Positions 17,705 through 26,477 of a stretch of 64,000 nucleotides of DNA are shown in pieces. The stretch comes from Desulfuromusa sp. (GTDB lineage: Bacteria > Desulfobacterota > Desulfuromonadia > Desulfuromonadales > Geopsychrobacteraceae): positions 1-64,000 of the forward strand of contig JAKIUD010000001.1 in assembly GCA_021647765.1 (NCBI GenBank), in the 5' to 3' direction. Within the stretch, counting starts at the first letter, position 1. Each line of letters starts with the position of its first letter. The notes under the pieces were generated by a model, which was not told the DNA's origin, made no database searches, and saw nothing but the letters and a program-made list of their open reading frames with translations. Both the position numbers and the translations under genes were made by a program.

Positions 17705-18627
17705 GAGATACTCTTTCTCAGCTTATTTATGACATCCTGGATATCTTCAGGCACTGGAGCAATAAAGTCCAGATCCTTATTCAATACAGGATGACGAAAA
17801 GCCAGGTTTTGAGCGTGGAGCAGTGGTCGTAGTATTTGCATTCCGGCAACTGACGATCCTCCACCATAGCGAACATCACCGACCAATGGGCAATTTTGTT
17901 CTGACATATGGGCTCTAATCTGATGGGATCTCCCGGTTAATATTTCGACATTTAGTACTGAATAATTTATTAGGTTTTCCAGTACCTGATATTTTGTAAT
18001 CGCTTCTTTACCGCCCTTTTCGACAGATTTTACCCGATTTTCTTTTCTTGACCGCGCCAGAAAAGATCTGACTTCACCCTGTTCTTGTTCCGGCACCCCC
18101 TGCACCAGAACAAGATATTCTTTCTTGATTTCATGTTCTATAAAAATCCGCGTCATCTCCTTATGTGCTCGGGGATGAATAGAAAAAACAATAAGTCCAG
18201 AAGTGCCACGATCCAAACGTTGAACCATCCCGATAGTCGCTTTCAAGTGTGGGCGAAATGGATCTTTCAGGTGCCATTGCAGTGCCTCAAATAGAGTTCC
18301 TTTAAATCGCGCATGGGTTGGCTGAGTGTCAACCAGCGCTGGCTTATTGATAACAACGATATATTGATCCTGAAATAAAATATCTTGTTCACTTAACCGA
18401 TATGGATCTAATGGTAACTGGTCGATATAAACTTCAACCGAATCACCGTTACAAACTTTGGTTGAACAACTTCTGATTCTTCTACCATTGATATGAACCC
18501 CACCAAGATCAATGATTTTCTTTGCCTGGGTGCGCGATATCTCAAATAAAGATTGGGCTAAATATTGATCAAGTCTCTGCCCGAAGTTTTCCAACGTGAC
18601 CTGTAAGCGATGTATTGTCCACTTCAT
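17701..18627 (-). CDS. RluA-family rRNA/tRNA pseudouridine synthase
   Basis: Converts uridine to pseudouridine in structured RNA. It has an N-terminal S4 RNA-binding domain (about 13-75, RLDQYLAQSLFEISRTQAKK) and the RluA/RluD catalytic domain, with the catalytic Asp in VQRLDRGTSGLIVF (about residue 142). The usual HRLD is QRLD here, a variation outside the catalytic residue. The 308-residue length fits RluC/RluD. The specific RNA target cannot be assigned. It is the first gene of the three-gene run into lgt and the HAD gene. Confidence 0.9.
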   Translation of the reverse strand: MKWTIHRLQVTLENFGQRLDQYLAQSLFEISRTQAKKIIDLGGVHINGRRIRSCSTKVCNGDSVEVYIDQLPLDPYRLSEQDILFQDQYIVVINKPALVDTQPTHARFKGTLFEALQWHLKDPFRPHLKATIGMVQRLDRGTSGLIVFSIHPRAHKEMTRIFIEHEIKKEYLVLVQGVPEQEQGEVRSFLARSRKENRVKSVEKGGKEAITKYQVLENLINYSVLNVEILTGRSHQIRAHMSEQNCPLVGDVRYGGGSSVAGMQILRPLLHAQNLAFRHPVLNKDLDFIAPVPEDIQDVINKLRKSIS

Positions 18628-18777
18628 TTGCTCATATGTCCGATTATTGGGATATAGTATTTATGCTATCTAATTTTATTCTTGACTTTGATCTTGAAAT
18701 TGATACTATACAGTCACGAGTTAAGATCTTTGAATTTCTGGGATGCATGGGATGGTTCTAACCCCTTGACCAACATT

Positions 18778-18884
18778 TGTACTGACCTGTCGGTATGTGA
18801 AAAAGTGGTGAGCACGCCTGCCTGCGAGTAGGACGCCTAAAACTTTTTCCGTAGACAAAAATTTTTGCTCAGGTCATCCGTACA
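18778..18884. repeat. Nested imperfect palindrome in intergenic space
   Basis: Outer arms TGTACTGACCTG (18778-18789) and CAGGTCATCCGTACA (18870-18884) pair with one small bulge. Middle arms GAAAAAGT (18799-18806) and ACTTTTTC (18842-18849) pair perfectly, and the centre (GCCTGCCTGCGAGTAGGAC) can fold again. This occupies most of the 348-base gap between the pseudouridine synthase gene and ihfB; nothing coding is visible in it. It may be a structured RNA or a mobile palindrome. Confidence 0.7.
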
Positions 18885-18918
18885 GAATCACACCGGCATC
18901 CCGGAGACTATCCATAAA

Positions 18919-18950
18919 AAAAGGCTCTGACATTGCTTCAGAGCCTTTTT
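18919..18950 (-). terminator. Rho-independent terminator after ihfB
   Basis: A 12-base stem (AAAAGGCTCTGA with TCAGAGCCTTTT), a 7-base loop and T runs on both strands, starting 26 bases past the ihfB stop. It can also work for plus-strand transcription. Confidence 0.9.
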
Positions 18951-18975
18951 CTTTACTCCCCATAAAAGTACCATT

Positions 18976-19254
18976 TCACATATTAACCCGCTCACGAAGT
19001 TCCTTACCTGTCTTAAAAAAGGGGGTCTTACGCGATGGTATTTTAACCAATTCACCACTTTTGGGGTTTCTTGCTTCACGAGCATCACGCTCGCGTACTG
19101 AAAATGAGCCGAAACCTCTAATTTCAACCCGATCCCCAAGAGCAAGGGCATTACTGATCCCACCAAAGATCAAATTTATGACCATTTCAGCATCCCTTTT
19201 ATTAAGAATGTCATGCCCCTCTGTAAGTTGCTCAATCAATTCACTTTTAGTCAT
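18976..19254 (-). CDS. ihfB: Integration host factor beta subunit
   Basis: A 92-residue DNA-bending protein of the HU/IHF family. MTKSELIEQL at the start and the arm and flank GFGSFSVRERDAREARNPKS match IHF-beta, and the arm tip contains the RNPKSGE sequence. The heterodimer partner IhfA is not in the window. It follows sppA by 31 bases, downstream of rpsA, an order shared by many proteobacteria (rpsA-ihfB). A strong terminator ends the unit. Confidence 0.95.
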   Translation of the reverse strand: MTKSELIEQLTEGHDILNKRDAEMVINLIFGGISNALALGDRVEIRGFGSFSVRERDAREARNPKSGELVKIPSRKTPFFKTGKELRERVNM

Positions 19255-19285
19255 CTTTACCTTCCATCTATTCCAATAGTTATGA

Positions 19286-20173
19286 TCAATAGCCGTTCCA
19301 GAGATACTGCGGACCTATTGCATTTTTCATTTTGAGATTGATTCCAAGATAGCGACTCGCAGTATTTTGCAAATATCTGTCGATTAAATTTATTTTCTCT
19401 GGTTCGGAATAAACCAAATCGGGATCATCATCCATGCCTGCAACGGTAGCAGCATATTTAATGGCATCGGATAAAGTTCCAAGTTCATCAATCAAACCAA
19501 TCTCTTTAGCTTGTCGACCAGTAAAAATTCGTCCATCAACAAAGGGCTGAAGCCTATCAATCGGCATATGGCGACCCTCACTGATTGCCTCAACAAATTG
19601 CTGATGAACATCATCAATCATCCCCTGAAGCAATGTTCGATCAGCCTCAGAAAAGCTGCGCGTTGTTGAACCAATATCTTTAAATCGGCCACTTTTGACA
19701 ACCTCAGTCTGAATCCCCACCTTACCCATCAGCTCCTGATAGTTGGGAAAAGACATGATAACTCCAATACTGCCAGTAATTGTCCCTGGATTTGCAAATA
19801 TACGTTCACCAGCAACCGCAAGATAATACCCCCCTGAAGCAGCAACTGAGCCCATTGATACCACCAGTGGTTTCTCTTTAGCTAAGGCTTTAAGTTCAGA
19901 ATAAATTTCTTGCGATGGGCCGACACCACCCCCAGGAGAATCAATCCGGACAACAACTGCCTTGATATTGCTGCGCTCACGGAATTCTTTGATCTGATCA
20001 ATCATCCGTCGAGAATCAACGATGGGACCTTCAACTTCAAGAATCCCAAGCTTATCACCGACTGAAACAAACGATCCAGTACGAAACATTCCTGCAGTAA
20101 AAACAACAAGCAGGAAAAATATAAAAATTCCGGCAACAGCGAAAGATGCAATTAAAAATGGGCGTTTTTTCAT
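19286..20173 (-). CDS. sppA: Signal peptide peptidase SppA, short (36K) type
   Basis: Membrane-bound serine protease that degrades cleaved signal peptides. A single N-terminal helix (about 5-30, FLIASFAVAGIFIFFLLVVF) precedes the S49 domain. The catalytic Ser is in SVAASGGYYLAVAG and the catalytic Lys in VKSGRFKDIGS. The 295-residue length fits the single-domain form. The frame extends three codons to a TTG at 20182. The rpsA terminator sits directly upstream and its 3' arm contains AGGAG, the only good ribosome site nearby, so the start (ATG ending 20173 or TTG ending 20182) is uncertain. Confidence 0.93.
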   Translation of the reverse strand: MKKRPFLIASFAVAGIFIFFLLVVFTAGMFRTGSFVSVGDKLGILEVEGPIVDSRRMIDQIKEFRERSNIKAVVVRIDSPGGGVGPSQEIYSELKALAKEKPLVVSMGSVAASGGYYLAVAGERIFANPGTITGSIGVIMSFPNYQELMGKVGIQTEVVKSGRFKDIGSTTRSFSEADRTLLQGMIDDVHQQFVEAISEGRHMPIDRLQPFVDGRIFTGRQAKEIGLIDELGTLSDAIKYAATVAGMDDDPDLVYSEPEKINLIDRYLQNTASRYLGINLKMKNAIGPQYLWNGY

Positions 20174-20182
20174 TTCAACCAA

Positions 20183-20215
20183 TAAAAAAAGGACTCCTGG
20201 TATTCCGGGAGTCCC
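20183..20215 (-). terminator. Rho-independent terminator between rpsA and sppA
   Basis: On the minus strand GGACTCCCGG and CCAGGAGTCC pair over ten bases with one G-T pair, with a short loop and a run of seven T. It lies 21 bases past the rpsA stop and ends about 10 bases before the sppA start. Read-through or a promoter inside rpsA would be needed for sppA and ihfB. Confidence 0.88.
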
Positions 20216-20235
20216 AATTAAGGTTCATCTACAAG

Positions 20236-21954
20236 TTAGTCGTCCGATTTACGATCCATGGCGCCTTTCAGCAAATCACCAAGATTTGATGTCGCTGTTT
20301 TTTGTGCACCCATAAATTCGTTAACCTCTGCTTTTTCTTTCTGGACGTCAAGGTTCTTAACCGATAGAGCTATTTTCCGATCAACCGTATCGACCTGTAG
20401 CACTGCTGCTTCCAGATCAGCACCGACTTCAGCAAAATCTTTCGGGCTGTCGATCTTTTCTTTACTCAATTCTGAAACATGGATCAGCCCTTCAATACCC
20501 TCTTCCAGTTCAATAAAAATCCCGAAATCAGTAACTGAAGTAACTTTTCCTTTGACGATGGTTCCACGAGCATAGCGAGTGGGGACAGTCTCCCATGGGT
20601 CAGTATTCAGCTGTTTCAAGCCAAGCGAGAAACGTTCATTGTCTCGATCAATATTCAACACAACAGCCTTGACCAGATCACCCTTTTTATAGATTTCTGA
20701 TGGATGTTTGATCCGCTTTGTCCAAGACAGATCAGAGATATGAACCAGACCATCTATCCCCTCATCGACGCCAACAAAAATACCAAAATCAGTGATATTT
20801 TTAACCTGTCCCTCAATGATGGTACCAATCGGGAATTTCTCACCAATAACATCCCAAGGATTTGGCTCAATCTGCTTCAAACCAAGGGAGATACGCCGGT
20901 TGTCGGTATCGAGCGCCAACACAACTGATTCTACATCATCACCGATTGAAAGAACTTTATTGGGATGCTTAACCCTTTTGGTCCAACTCATTTCTGAAAC
21001 ATGGATCAGACCTTCAACACCCTCTTCAAGCTCAATGAATGCACCATAATCGGTCAAACTGACAACTTTACCTGTGACCTTGGTTTCAATCGGATACTTG
21101 CTTGCAACATCCAACCATGGATCGGGTGCGATCTGCTTGAGTCCAAGAGAAACTCGCTCCTTCTCTTTATCAAATTTAAGAATTTTGACATTTATCTTGT
21201 CACCAACTGCCAAAATATCAGATGGATGCTTGACGCGCCCCCAAGACATATCAGTGATGTGCAACAGACCATCAATACCACCAAGGTCAATAAATGCACC
21301 ATAATCTGTCAGGTTTTTAACAATACCCTCTACAACCTGATTTTCTTCCAATGTTGTCAAAGTATTACTACGCTGAGCTTCTCTCTCTGTTTCGAGCAGA
21401 ACCCGCCGCGACAGAACAATATTGCCACGTCTTTTGTTCAGCTTGATGATTTTGAAATCAAAGGTTTGTCCGATCACTTTGTCCAAGTTACGAACCGGGC
21501 GCAGGTCAACCTGAGATCCAGGCAAGAAAGCGTTAACACCGATATCAACAGATAAACCACCCTTGATACGACTGATGATTCGACCTTCGACAACTGCATC
21601 CTCTTCAAGAGAATTCCAGATCTTCTGCCGGTCAGCTTTCTCTTTGGAAAGAACAATCAGACCACTGTCACTTTCACCACCACCAAACAGGACATCATAA
21701 ACGTCACCAACTTTGACGTTGATTTCCCCTTTTTCATCGGCAAATTCACGGAGAGATATGACGCCCTCAGATTTATAGCCGACATCGACAACAACCGAAT
21801 CAGGATTGACCTGAACAATCGTCCCCGCAACAACATCGTTGCGTTTCAGCTCAAGGCCACCCTGCTCAAAATCTTTCAGCAGCTCCTCAAAGCTTTCCTC
21901 ACCCTCTTCTAGTTCCTGTACTTCTTCATCTTGCATGTCTTTTTCTTCTACCAT
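20236..21954 (-). CDS. rpsA: 30S ribosomal protein S1
   Basis: RNA-binding ribosomal protein that helps mRNA unfold and load on the 30S subunit. The 572 residues hold six S1 domains. Domains 3 to 6 are near-identical repeats (for example ITDFGIFVGVDEGIDGLVHI and VTDFGIFIELEEGIEGLIHV), while the first two are more divergent and bind the ribosome. The N terminus is strongly acidic (VEEKDMQDEEVQELEEGEES). It lies 114 bases after cmk, in the common cmk-rpsA order. A clear terminator follows. Confidence 0.97.
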   Translation of the reverse strand: MVEEKDMQDEEVQELEEGEESFEELLKDFEQGGLELKRNDVVAGTIVQVNPDSVVVDVGYKSEGVISLREFADEKGEINVKVGDVYDVLFGGGESDSGLIVLSKEKADRQKIWNSLEEDAVVEGRIISRIKGGLSVDIGVNAFLPGSQVDLRPVRNLDKVIGQTFDFKIIKLNKRRGNIVLSRRVLLETEREAQRSNTLTTLEENQVVEGIVKNLTDYGAFIDLGGIDGLLHITDMSWGRVKHPSDILAVGDKINVKILKFDKEKERVSLGLKQIAPDPWLDVASKYPIETKVTGKVVSLTDYGAFIELEEGVEGLIHVSEMSWTKRVKHPNKVLSIGDDVESVVLALDTDNRRISLGLKQIEPNPWDVIGEKFPIGTIIEGQVKNITDFGIFVGVDEGIDGLVHISDLSWTKRIKHPSEIYKKGDLVKAVVLNIDRDNERFSLGLKQLNTDPWETVPTRYARGTIVKGKVTSVTDFGIFIELEEGIEGLIHVSELSKEKIDSPKDFAEVGADLEAAVLQVDTVDRKIALSVKNLDVQKEKAEVNEFMGAQKTATSNLGDLLKGAMDRKSDD

Positions 21955-22068
21955 TGGAGATGTTACCCCCTTACGAATTTCCCGACGCCTCTCGACGGCG
22001 GACTCAATTTGAGACTGCGCAAGTTAGCACAGCATTAAAGAAAAAACAAACCAATATTTATCAAGCAG

Positions 22069-22764
22069 TTATTCTCTTTTAGCCGCAAGTTCTGTTTCTT
22101 TATCTTTAACCACAGCCAACATTTTTTTTAGAACCTCATCAATCGACAGCTGCGTTGAATCAACAAGTACCGCATCATCTGCCTGCATCAACGGAGCCAG
22201 TGTTCTGGCGGTATCTGCTGCATCACGGGCTGCAACGTCGGCGATTGTTTGTTGCAGATCTATAGCAACCCCTTGACTTAACAACTCTGCATAGCGACGT
22301 TGCCCGCGTGCTTCTGCTGTTGCAGAAAGAAAGAATTTAATATCTGCATAGGGAAAAACAACTGTGCCGATATCCCGCCCTTCAAGGACAACCCCACCTC
22401 CCGTCCCCATTTCTCGCTGCATCCGCAACATGGCGTCACGCACCGAGGGAGAAGCGGCAACTTGAGCCGTCAACAGACTGATATCTGGGGTTCGTATCTG
22501 TTCCGAAACATCCACCCCATTGGCCAGGACTTTTCCAAGTCCATCGTTATAAACAAAATTAATCGATAACCCGGTACAGAGTTTTTTTAATGCGGCATCA
22601 TCATGCGGGTTAATTCCCCACTGTTGAGCCAACAGAGCTACGGAACGATACATTGCCCCGGTATCGATATTCAAATAATCAAGCTGTCTGGCCAACGCCT
22701 TACTTAAAGTACTTTTCCCCGCCCCTGACGGACCATCGATGGCTATAATCAGTTTTTTTTTCAA
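22069..22764 (-). CDS. cmk: Cytidylate kinase
   Basis: Phosphorylates CMP and dCMP. The 231-residue protein begins KKKLIIAIDGPSGAGKST with the P loop GPSGAGKS, and has the NMP-binding signature NIDTGAMYRSVALL and GRDIGTVVFP. The upstream ATG at 22803 lies inside aroA and would add 13 non-conserved residues. The TTG at 22762-22764 is preferred because it directly precedes the conserved KKKLIIAIDG. That TTG overlaps the aroA stop (TTGA), with AAGG about nine bases upstream. An uncommon start codon plus overlap suggests coupled, moderate translation. Confidence 0.93.
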   Translation of the reverse strand: MKKKLIIAIDGPSGAGKSTLSKALARQLDYLNIDTGAMYRSVALLAQQWGINPHDDAALKKLCTGLSINFVYNDGLGKVLANGVDVSEQIRTPDISLLTAQVAASPSVRDAMLRMQREMGTGGGVVLEGRDIGTVVFPYADIKFFLSATAEARGQRRYAELLSQGVAIDLQQTIADVAARDAADTARTLAPLMQADDAVLVDSTQLSIDEVLKKMLAVVKDKETELAAKRE

Positions 22765-24071
22765 AACACCCTGCCTTCTGATATCAATGGCAACAACTCC
22801 CAAAATCTGGGGAATGAAGTTTCAGTACAGGTCGTATCCAGAATTCTGGTCTCACCTGCAGCACCCAGTGCCGCAATAGCCAAACTCATGGCAATGCGGT
22901 GATCACCAAAAGAGTTGACCTCACCGCCACTCAACAACTTACCACCAACAATCCGCATCCCATCATCCAGAGGCTCTATTTGAGCACCAAGAGACCCCAA
23001 ACAGTTACACATGGCAGCAATGCGATCCGTTTCTTTAACGCGCAACTCCTTAGCGTTGCGAATTATTGTCACCCCCTCAGCAAAAGCAGCAGCGACACTG
23101 ACAACTGGAAACTCATCAATAGCTCGGGGAATTAAATCACCACCAATTTCAACCCCTTGCAAATCACTACTCTTGACCAACAGATCAGCAACAGGCTCAC
23201 CGGACAGTTCACGTTGATTGGTTAACTCGATGGAACCGCCCATCTGCTGCAGAATATCGATAACACCACTTCGGGTCGGGTTAACCCCAACATTTTTCAG
23301 TAACAGTTCAGAATTGGGGACAATCAACCCAGCGACAATAAAAAAGGCTGCCGAAGAGATATCCCCAGGCACTTCAACATCACGCCCTTCTAACTGAACC
23401 CGTCCGGTAACCTTGGCACCTCCGCCAAAAGATTCCAGATCAGCACCAAAGAAACGTAACATTCGTTCGCTATGATCCCGTGACAGGTGCGGCTCATAGA
23501 CCGTGGTTGTCCCTTCGATCTGCATACCAGCGAGGAGTAATGCCGATTTCACCTGGGCGCTTGCAATCGGTGAATGATATTCCGCAGGATGCAAACCACC
23601 GCCATCTATTGCCAACGGAGCCTTGGAATGACCATCCCTGCCGAGAATCTTTGCCCCCATTGCGCTTAACGGATTAATCACCCGACCCATTGGTCGTTTG
23701 CGCAGATAGTGATCCCCGGTCAATATGGAAAAAAATGGTTGTGCTGCCAGGATACCACTCATCAAGCGCATTGTGGTTCCCGAGTTACCACAATCAACCA
23801 CATCAGTCGGCTCCTGCAAACCATCCAGCCCGCAGCCATGGATAATCAATTCGTCGTCCGCTTTCTCAACAACCTCAATGCCCAGGTTTTGAAACGCTTT
23901 CAGCGTTGACAGACAATCCTCGCCACGTAACAGCCCGCTTATCCGACTTTCTCCTTGCGCCAGAGAGGCAAACATAATGGCACGGTGAGAAATCGATTTA
24001 TCCCCAGGGACAACAAATTCGCCACGCAAACTTGTGACAGACTTAACAGTTCGGGATTCTAATTCATGCAT
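22761..24071 (-). CDS. aroA: 3-phosphoshikimate 1-carboxyvinyltransferase (EPSP synthase)
   Basis: Shikimate-pathway enzyme that joins shikimate 3-phosphate and phosphoenolpyruvate. The 436 residues show both signatures: GNSGTTMRLMSGILA (about 92-106) and RVKETDRIAAM (about 345-355), plus the N-terminal PGDKSISHRA. It is part of the aromatic amino-acid block pheA-tyrA-aroA-cmk, separated from tyrA by dispersed element copy 4. The class (I or II) cannot be fixed by eye. Confidence 0.97.
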   Translation of the reverse strand: MHELESRTVKSVTSLRGEFVVPGDKSISHRAIMFASLAQGESRISGLLRGEDCLSTLKAFQNLGIEVVEKADDELIIHGCGLDGLQEPTDVVDCGNSGTTMRLMSGILAAQPFFSILTGDHYLRKRPMGRVINPLSAMGAKILGRDGHSKAPLAIDGGGLHPAEYHSPIASAQVKSALLLAGMQIEGTTTVYEPHLSRDHSERMLRFFGADLESFGGGAKVTGRVQLEGRDVEVPGDISSAAFFIVAGLIVPNSELLLKNVGVNPTRSGVIDILQQMGGSIELTNQRELSGEPVADLLVKSSDLQGVEIGGDLIPRAIDEFPVVSVAAAFAEGVTIIRNAKELRVKETDRIAAMCNCLGSLGAQIEPLDDGMRIVGGKLLSGGEVNSFGDHRIAMSLAIAALGAAGETRILDTTCTETSFPRFWELLPLISEGRVF

Positions 24072-24145
24072 CAGGGTGATCCTTAATAAGTCAGGTTGCT
24101 TAGACCGGAGGCTGAGGTCTATTAAGTTTTAAAAACATATAAGTT

Positions 24146-24319
24146 GTGCTTGTTTAACCAGTATTGCAGTAAACTTGGAACTGTCCCCAGCACTATCGGG
24201 GGCTGTCCCAAAAGTTTACGATCCACGAAGAACTGCGGTAGTTCGCACCGCAAAAGCCTGGGACAGCCCCCATGCGGGGACAGTCCCGTTTTTGCTGCCA
24301 TTTCTTCTTAAGCCAGCAC
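24146..24319. repeat. Palindromic dispersed element, copy 4 of 5
   Basis: Same orientation as copies 1 and 2. The ends here are GTGCTTGTTTAACC and CTTAAGCCAGCAC, inverse complements that differ from the CGAATGGCG ends elsewhere but match each other, so the pairing of the ends has been kept by compensating change. Core arms GGGGGCTGTCCC, GGGACAGCCCCC and GGGGACAGTCCCG are intact. It lies between tyrA (stop 10 bases away) and aroA. Confidence 0.9.
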
Positions 24320-24328
24320 TATTTTTTA

Positions 24329-25198
24329 TTATAGTATTGCATCTCGAAGTTGTTTTGAGCGTAAAAAGAATTCAAAAAGCTTCTCACCGTTGCCCTCGGC
24401 AATATCTGCTTTCAGTTCAATAAAAGAAGTCTCGAACTGCTCTATCATTTCCAGCAATGCATCACGATTGGTTTCAGCAATATCCCGCCACATAGTTGGA
24501 TCAGAAGATGCTATCCGGGTAAAATCCCGAAATCCACCAGCCGAATATTCAAGGATATTCTCTTCATAATGGTCATATGAACCAACCGCATTGACCAGGG
24601 AATAAGCCACCATATGCGGCAGATGACTGATAGCCGCAAGCACCTTATCATGCTTTTCGTAGTTCATCTGTACCACTTGACTGCCAACCAACGTCCACAT
24701 CTGTGAAATCAGTTCAAGGGCGTGGGTATCCGTGTTCTCTGTTGGGGTCAAAATGCAGCGTTTACCATGATAGAGGCTTGAGAAAGCCGCCTCTACACCA
24801 CTGTTCTCGGTGCCAGCAATCGGATGTCCCGGAACAAAATGCACCCCTTCGGGCAACAGCGGTTCAATAGCCTTGATAACATCGCCTTTGACACTCCCCC
24901 CATCGGTGATAATTGTCCCCGCTTTCAAGCCTGGCAAACAACGTTGCGTAACAGATCCTAAAGTTTTAACCGGTGTGGCAAGAAAAACCACATCAGCATC
25001 TTTTACGGCCTGCTGCGGATCACGTTCGTAAGTATCAATCACACCAAGTTCAAGCGCTTTCTCCAAGTTGGGTTTGCCCCGACCACAACCGATCACTTCT
25101 CCAACGGCTCCAGCCTCCTTCAGAGCGAGAGCAAGTGATCCGCCGATCAAACCGACACCGATGATCGCCAGACGTGGAATCAGGAAATTATCAGACAT
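24329..25198 (-). CDS. tyrA: Prephenate dehydrogenase
   Basis: Oxidative decarboxylation of prephenate (or arogenate) on the tyrosine branch. The 289 residues carry an N-terminal NAD(P)-binding Rossmann fold (IGVGLIGGSLALALKEAG) and the helical TyrA dimerisation domain with HPIAGTENSGVEAA and ISHLPHMVAYSL. There is no chorismate mutase or ACT domain, so it is the monofunctional type. The start overlaps the pheA end by eight bases. The stop falls just beyond the dispersed element. Confidence 0.95.
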   Translation of the reverse strand: MSDNFLIPRLAIIGVGLIGGSLALALKEAGAVGEVIGCGRGKPNLEKALELGVIDTYERDPQQAVKDADVVFLATPVKTLGSVTQRCLPGLKAGTIITDGGSVKGDVIKAIEPLLPEGVHFVPGHPIAGTENSGVEAAFSSLYHGKRCILTPTENTDTHALELISQMWTLVGSQVVQMNYEKHDKVLAAISHLPHMVAYSLVNAVGSYDHYEENILEYSAGGFRDFTRIASSDPTMWRDIAETNRDALLEMIEQFETSFIELKADIAEGNGEKLFEFFLRSKQLRDAIL

Positions 25199-26297
25199 CA
25201 GTAGCTTCTCCCGTCAAATTTTCATTTCGGGCGATTGGATAAGAACCCAGGATTTTAAGAAAATGGCAATGGCCGCGTAATTCCTCTATCGCTGCAAAGA
25301 TTTCTGGATCATCTATATGGCCAATCAAATCAAGAAAGAAAATATATTCCCAGGCTTTTTGCTTCATCGGGCGGCTTTCGATCTTGGCCAGATTAATCTC
25401 TCGCTTACTAAAAGGTTCAAGCATCCGGTAAAGAATTCCCGCTTCATCTTTGACACTGAACATAATTGAAGTTTTATCGGCACCACTCTTTTCCGGAGTC
25501 TTCTGACCAATCACCAGAAAGCGGGTAAAATTATGAGGGTTGTCTTCAATTTTAGCTTTAACAACTTGCAAATTGTACTGTATTGCAGCCGCATGACTGG
25601 CAATCGCTGCCACCGATTCATCTTCGGCAGCCATCTGGGCTGCTGCTGCGGTACTGGCAACATCAAGGAGAGGGGTATCTGACATGTTTGTTTCCAGCCA
25701 GTGCCGACATTGCGCCAGAGGTTGCGGATGGGAAACAATTTTACTGATTTTCTCAAGACGCCCAGATTTTGAAAGGAGGTTATGGGAAATTTCCAGCATA
25801 ATTTCCGCAATCATCTGCAATTCGGACTCAAAAAACATATCCAGCGTGTGATTGACGACACCCTCGGTTGAATTTTCAACCGGAACCACTCCGTAGTGAG
25901 CACGACCCCGTTCGACCTCTTCAAAAACGGCCGGAATACTTTTCAAAGGAACCAACTGTGCGGATAAACCGAACTGCATCATGGCTGCCATATGGGTAAA
26001 AGTCGACTGCGGGCCAAGAAAAGCAACTTTCATCGGCATTTCCATATTTAATGATGCCGAAATAATTTCACGAAAAACCTTACAGACAGCCTCGTTGGGA
26101 AAAGGTCCCGGGTTTTGACGTGTTAAACGCTCGTAAATGGCCTTTTCCCGACTCGGTACATAGAAAGTTTTTTCATTTCCTTCCTTGCTCTTGCCAACCG
26201 AAACAACCACCCTGGCTCGCTGATTCAGGAGATCCAGAATCTGGTTGTCAATCAGATCAATCTGTTGCCGCAGATCATTTAAATCGCTTTTTCCCAT
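25191..26297 (-). CDS. pheA: Bifunctional chorismate mutase/prephenate dehydratase (P-protein)
   Basis: Makes phenylpyruvate from chorismate. The 368 residues give an AroQ chorismate mutase (1 to about 85, LRQQIDLIDNQILDLLNQRA), a prephenate dehydratase (about 92-275, FLGPQSTFTHMAAM and the active-site NFTRFLVIG) and a C-terminal ACT domain with the ESRP motif (KIESRPMKQKAWEYIFFLDL) for phenylalanine feedback. It heads the pheA-tyrA-aroA-cmk-rpsA run. The 180-base gap to the divergent aminotransferase holds both promoters; no clean boxes stand out for pheA. Confidence 0.97.
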   Translation of the reverse strand: MGKSDLNDLRQQIDLIDNQILDLLNQRARVVVSVGKSKEGNEKTFYVPSREKAIYERLTRQNPGPFPNEAVCKVFREIISASLNMEMPMKVAFLGPQSTFTHMAAMMQFGLSAQLVPLKSIPAVFEEVERGRAHYGVVPVENSTEGVVNHTLDMFFESELQMIAEIMLEISHNLLSKSGRLEKISKIVSHPQPLAQCRHWLETNMSDTPLLDVASTAAAAQMAAEDESVAAIASHAAAIQYNLQVVKAKIEDNPHNFTRFLVIGQKTPEKSGADKTSIMFSVKDEAGILYRMLEPFSKREINLAKIESRPMKQKAWEYIFFLDLIGHIDDPEIFAAIEELRGHCHFLKILGSYPIARNENLTGEATDV

Positions 26298-26477
26298 AAA
26301 AATAACTTTCTAAAAAAGATAAAATCGTAAGATGCAGGAATGTAGCTTAACCAGCAACAAAAATCAATTTTGTAACCATCGGAAATCCCGGTAAGAACGA
26401 CCTTGACCCCTGAGTTTGGCACAGTTAAACTCCCATTTCAAATCGATATAACCAACTTTTCACAAAGGAACCTCTCC

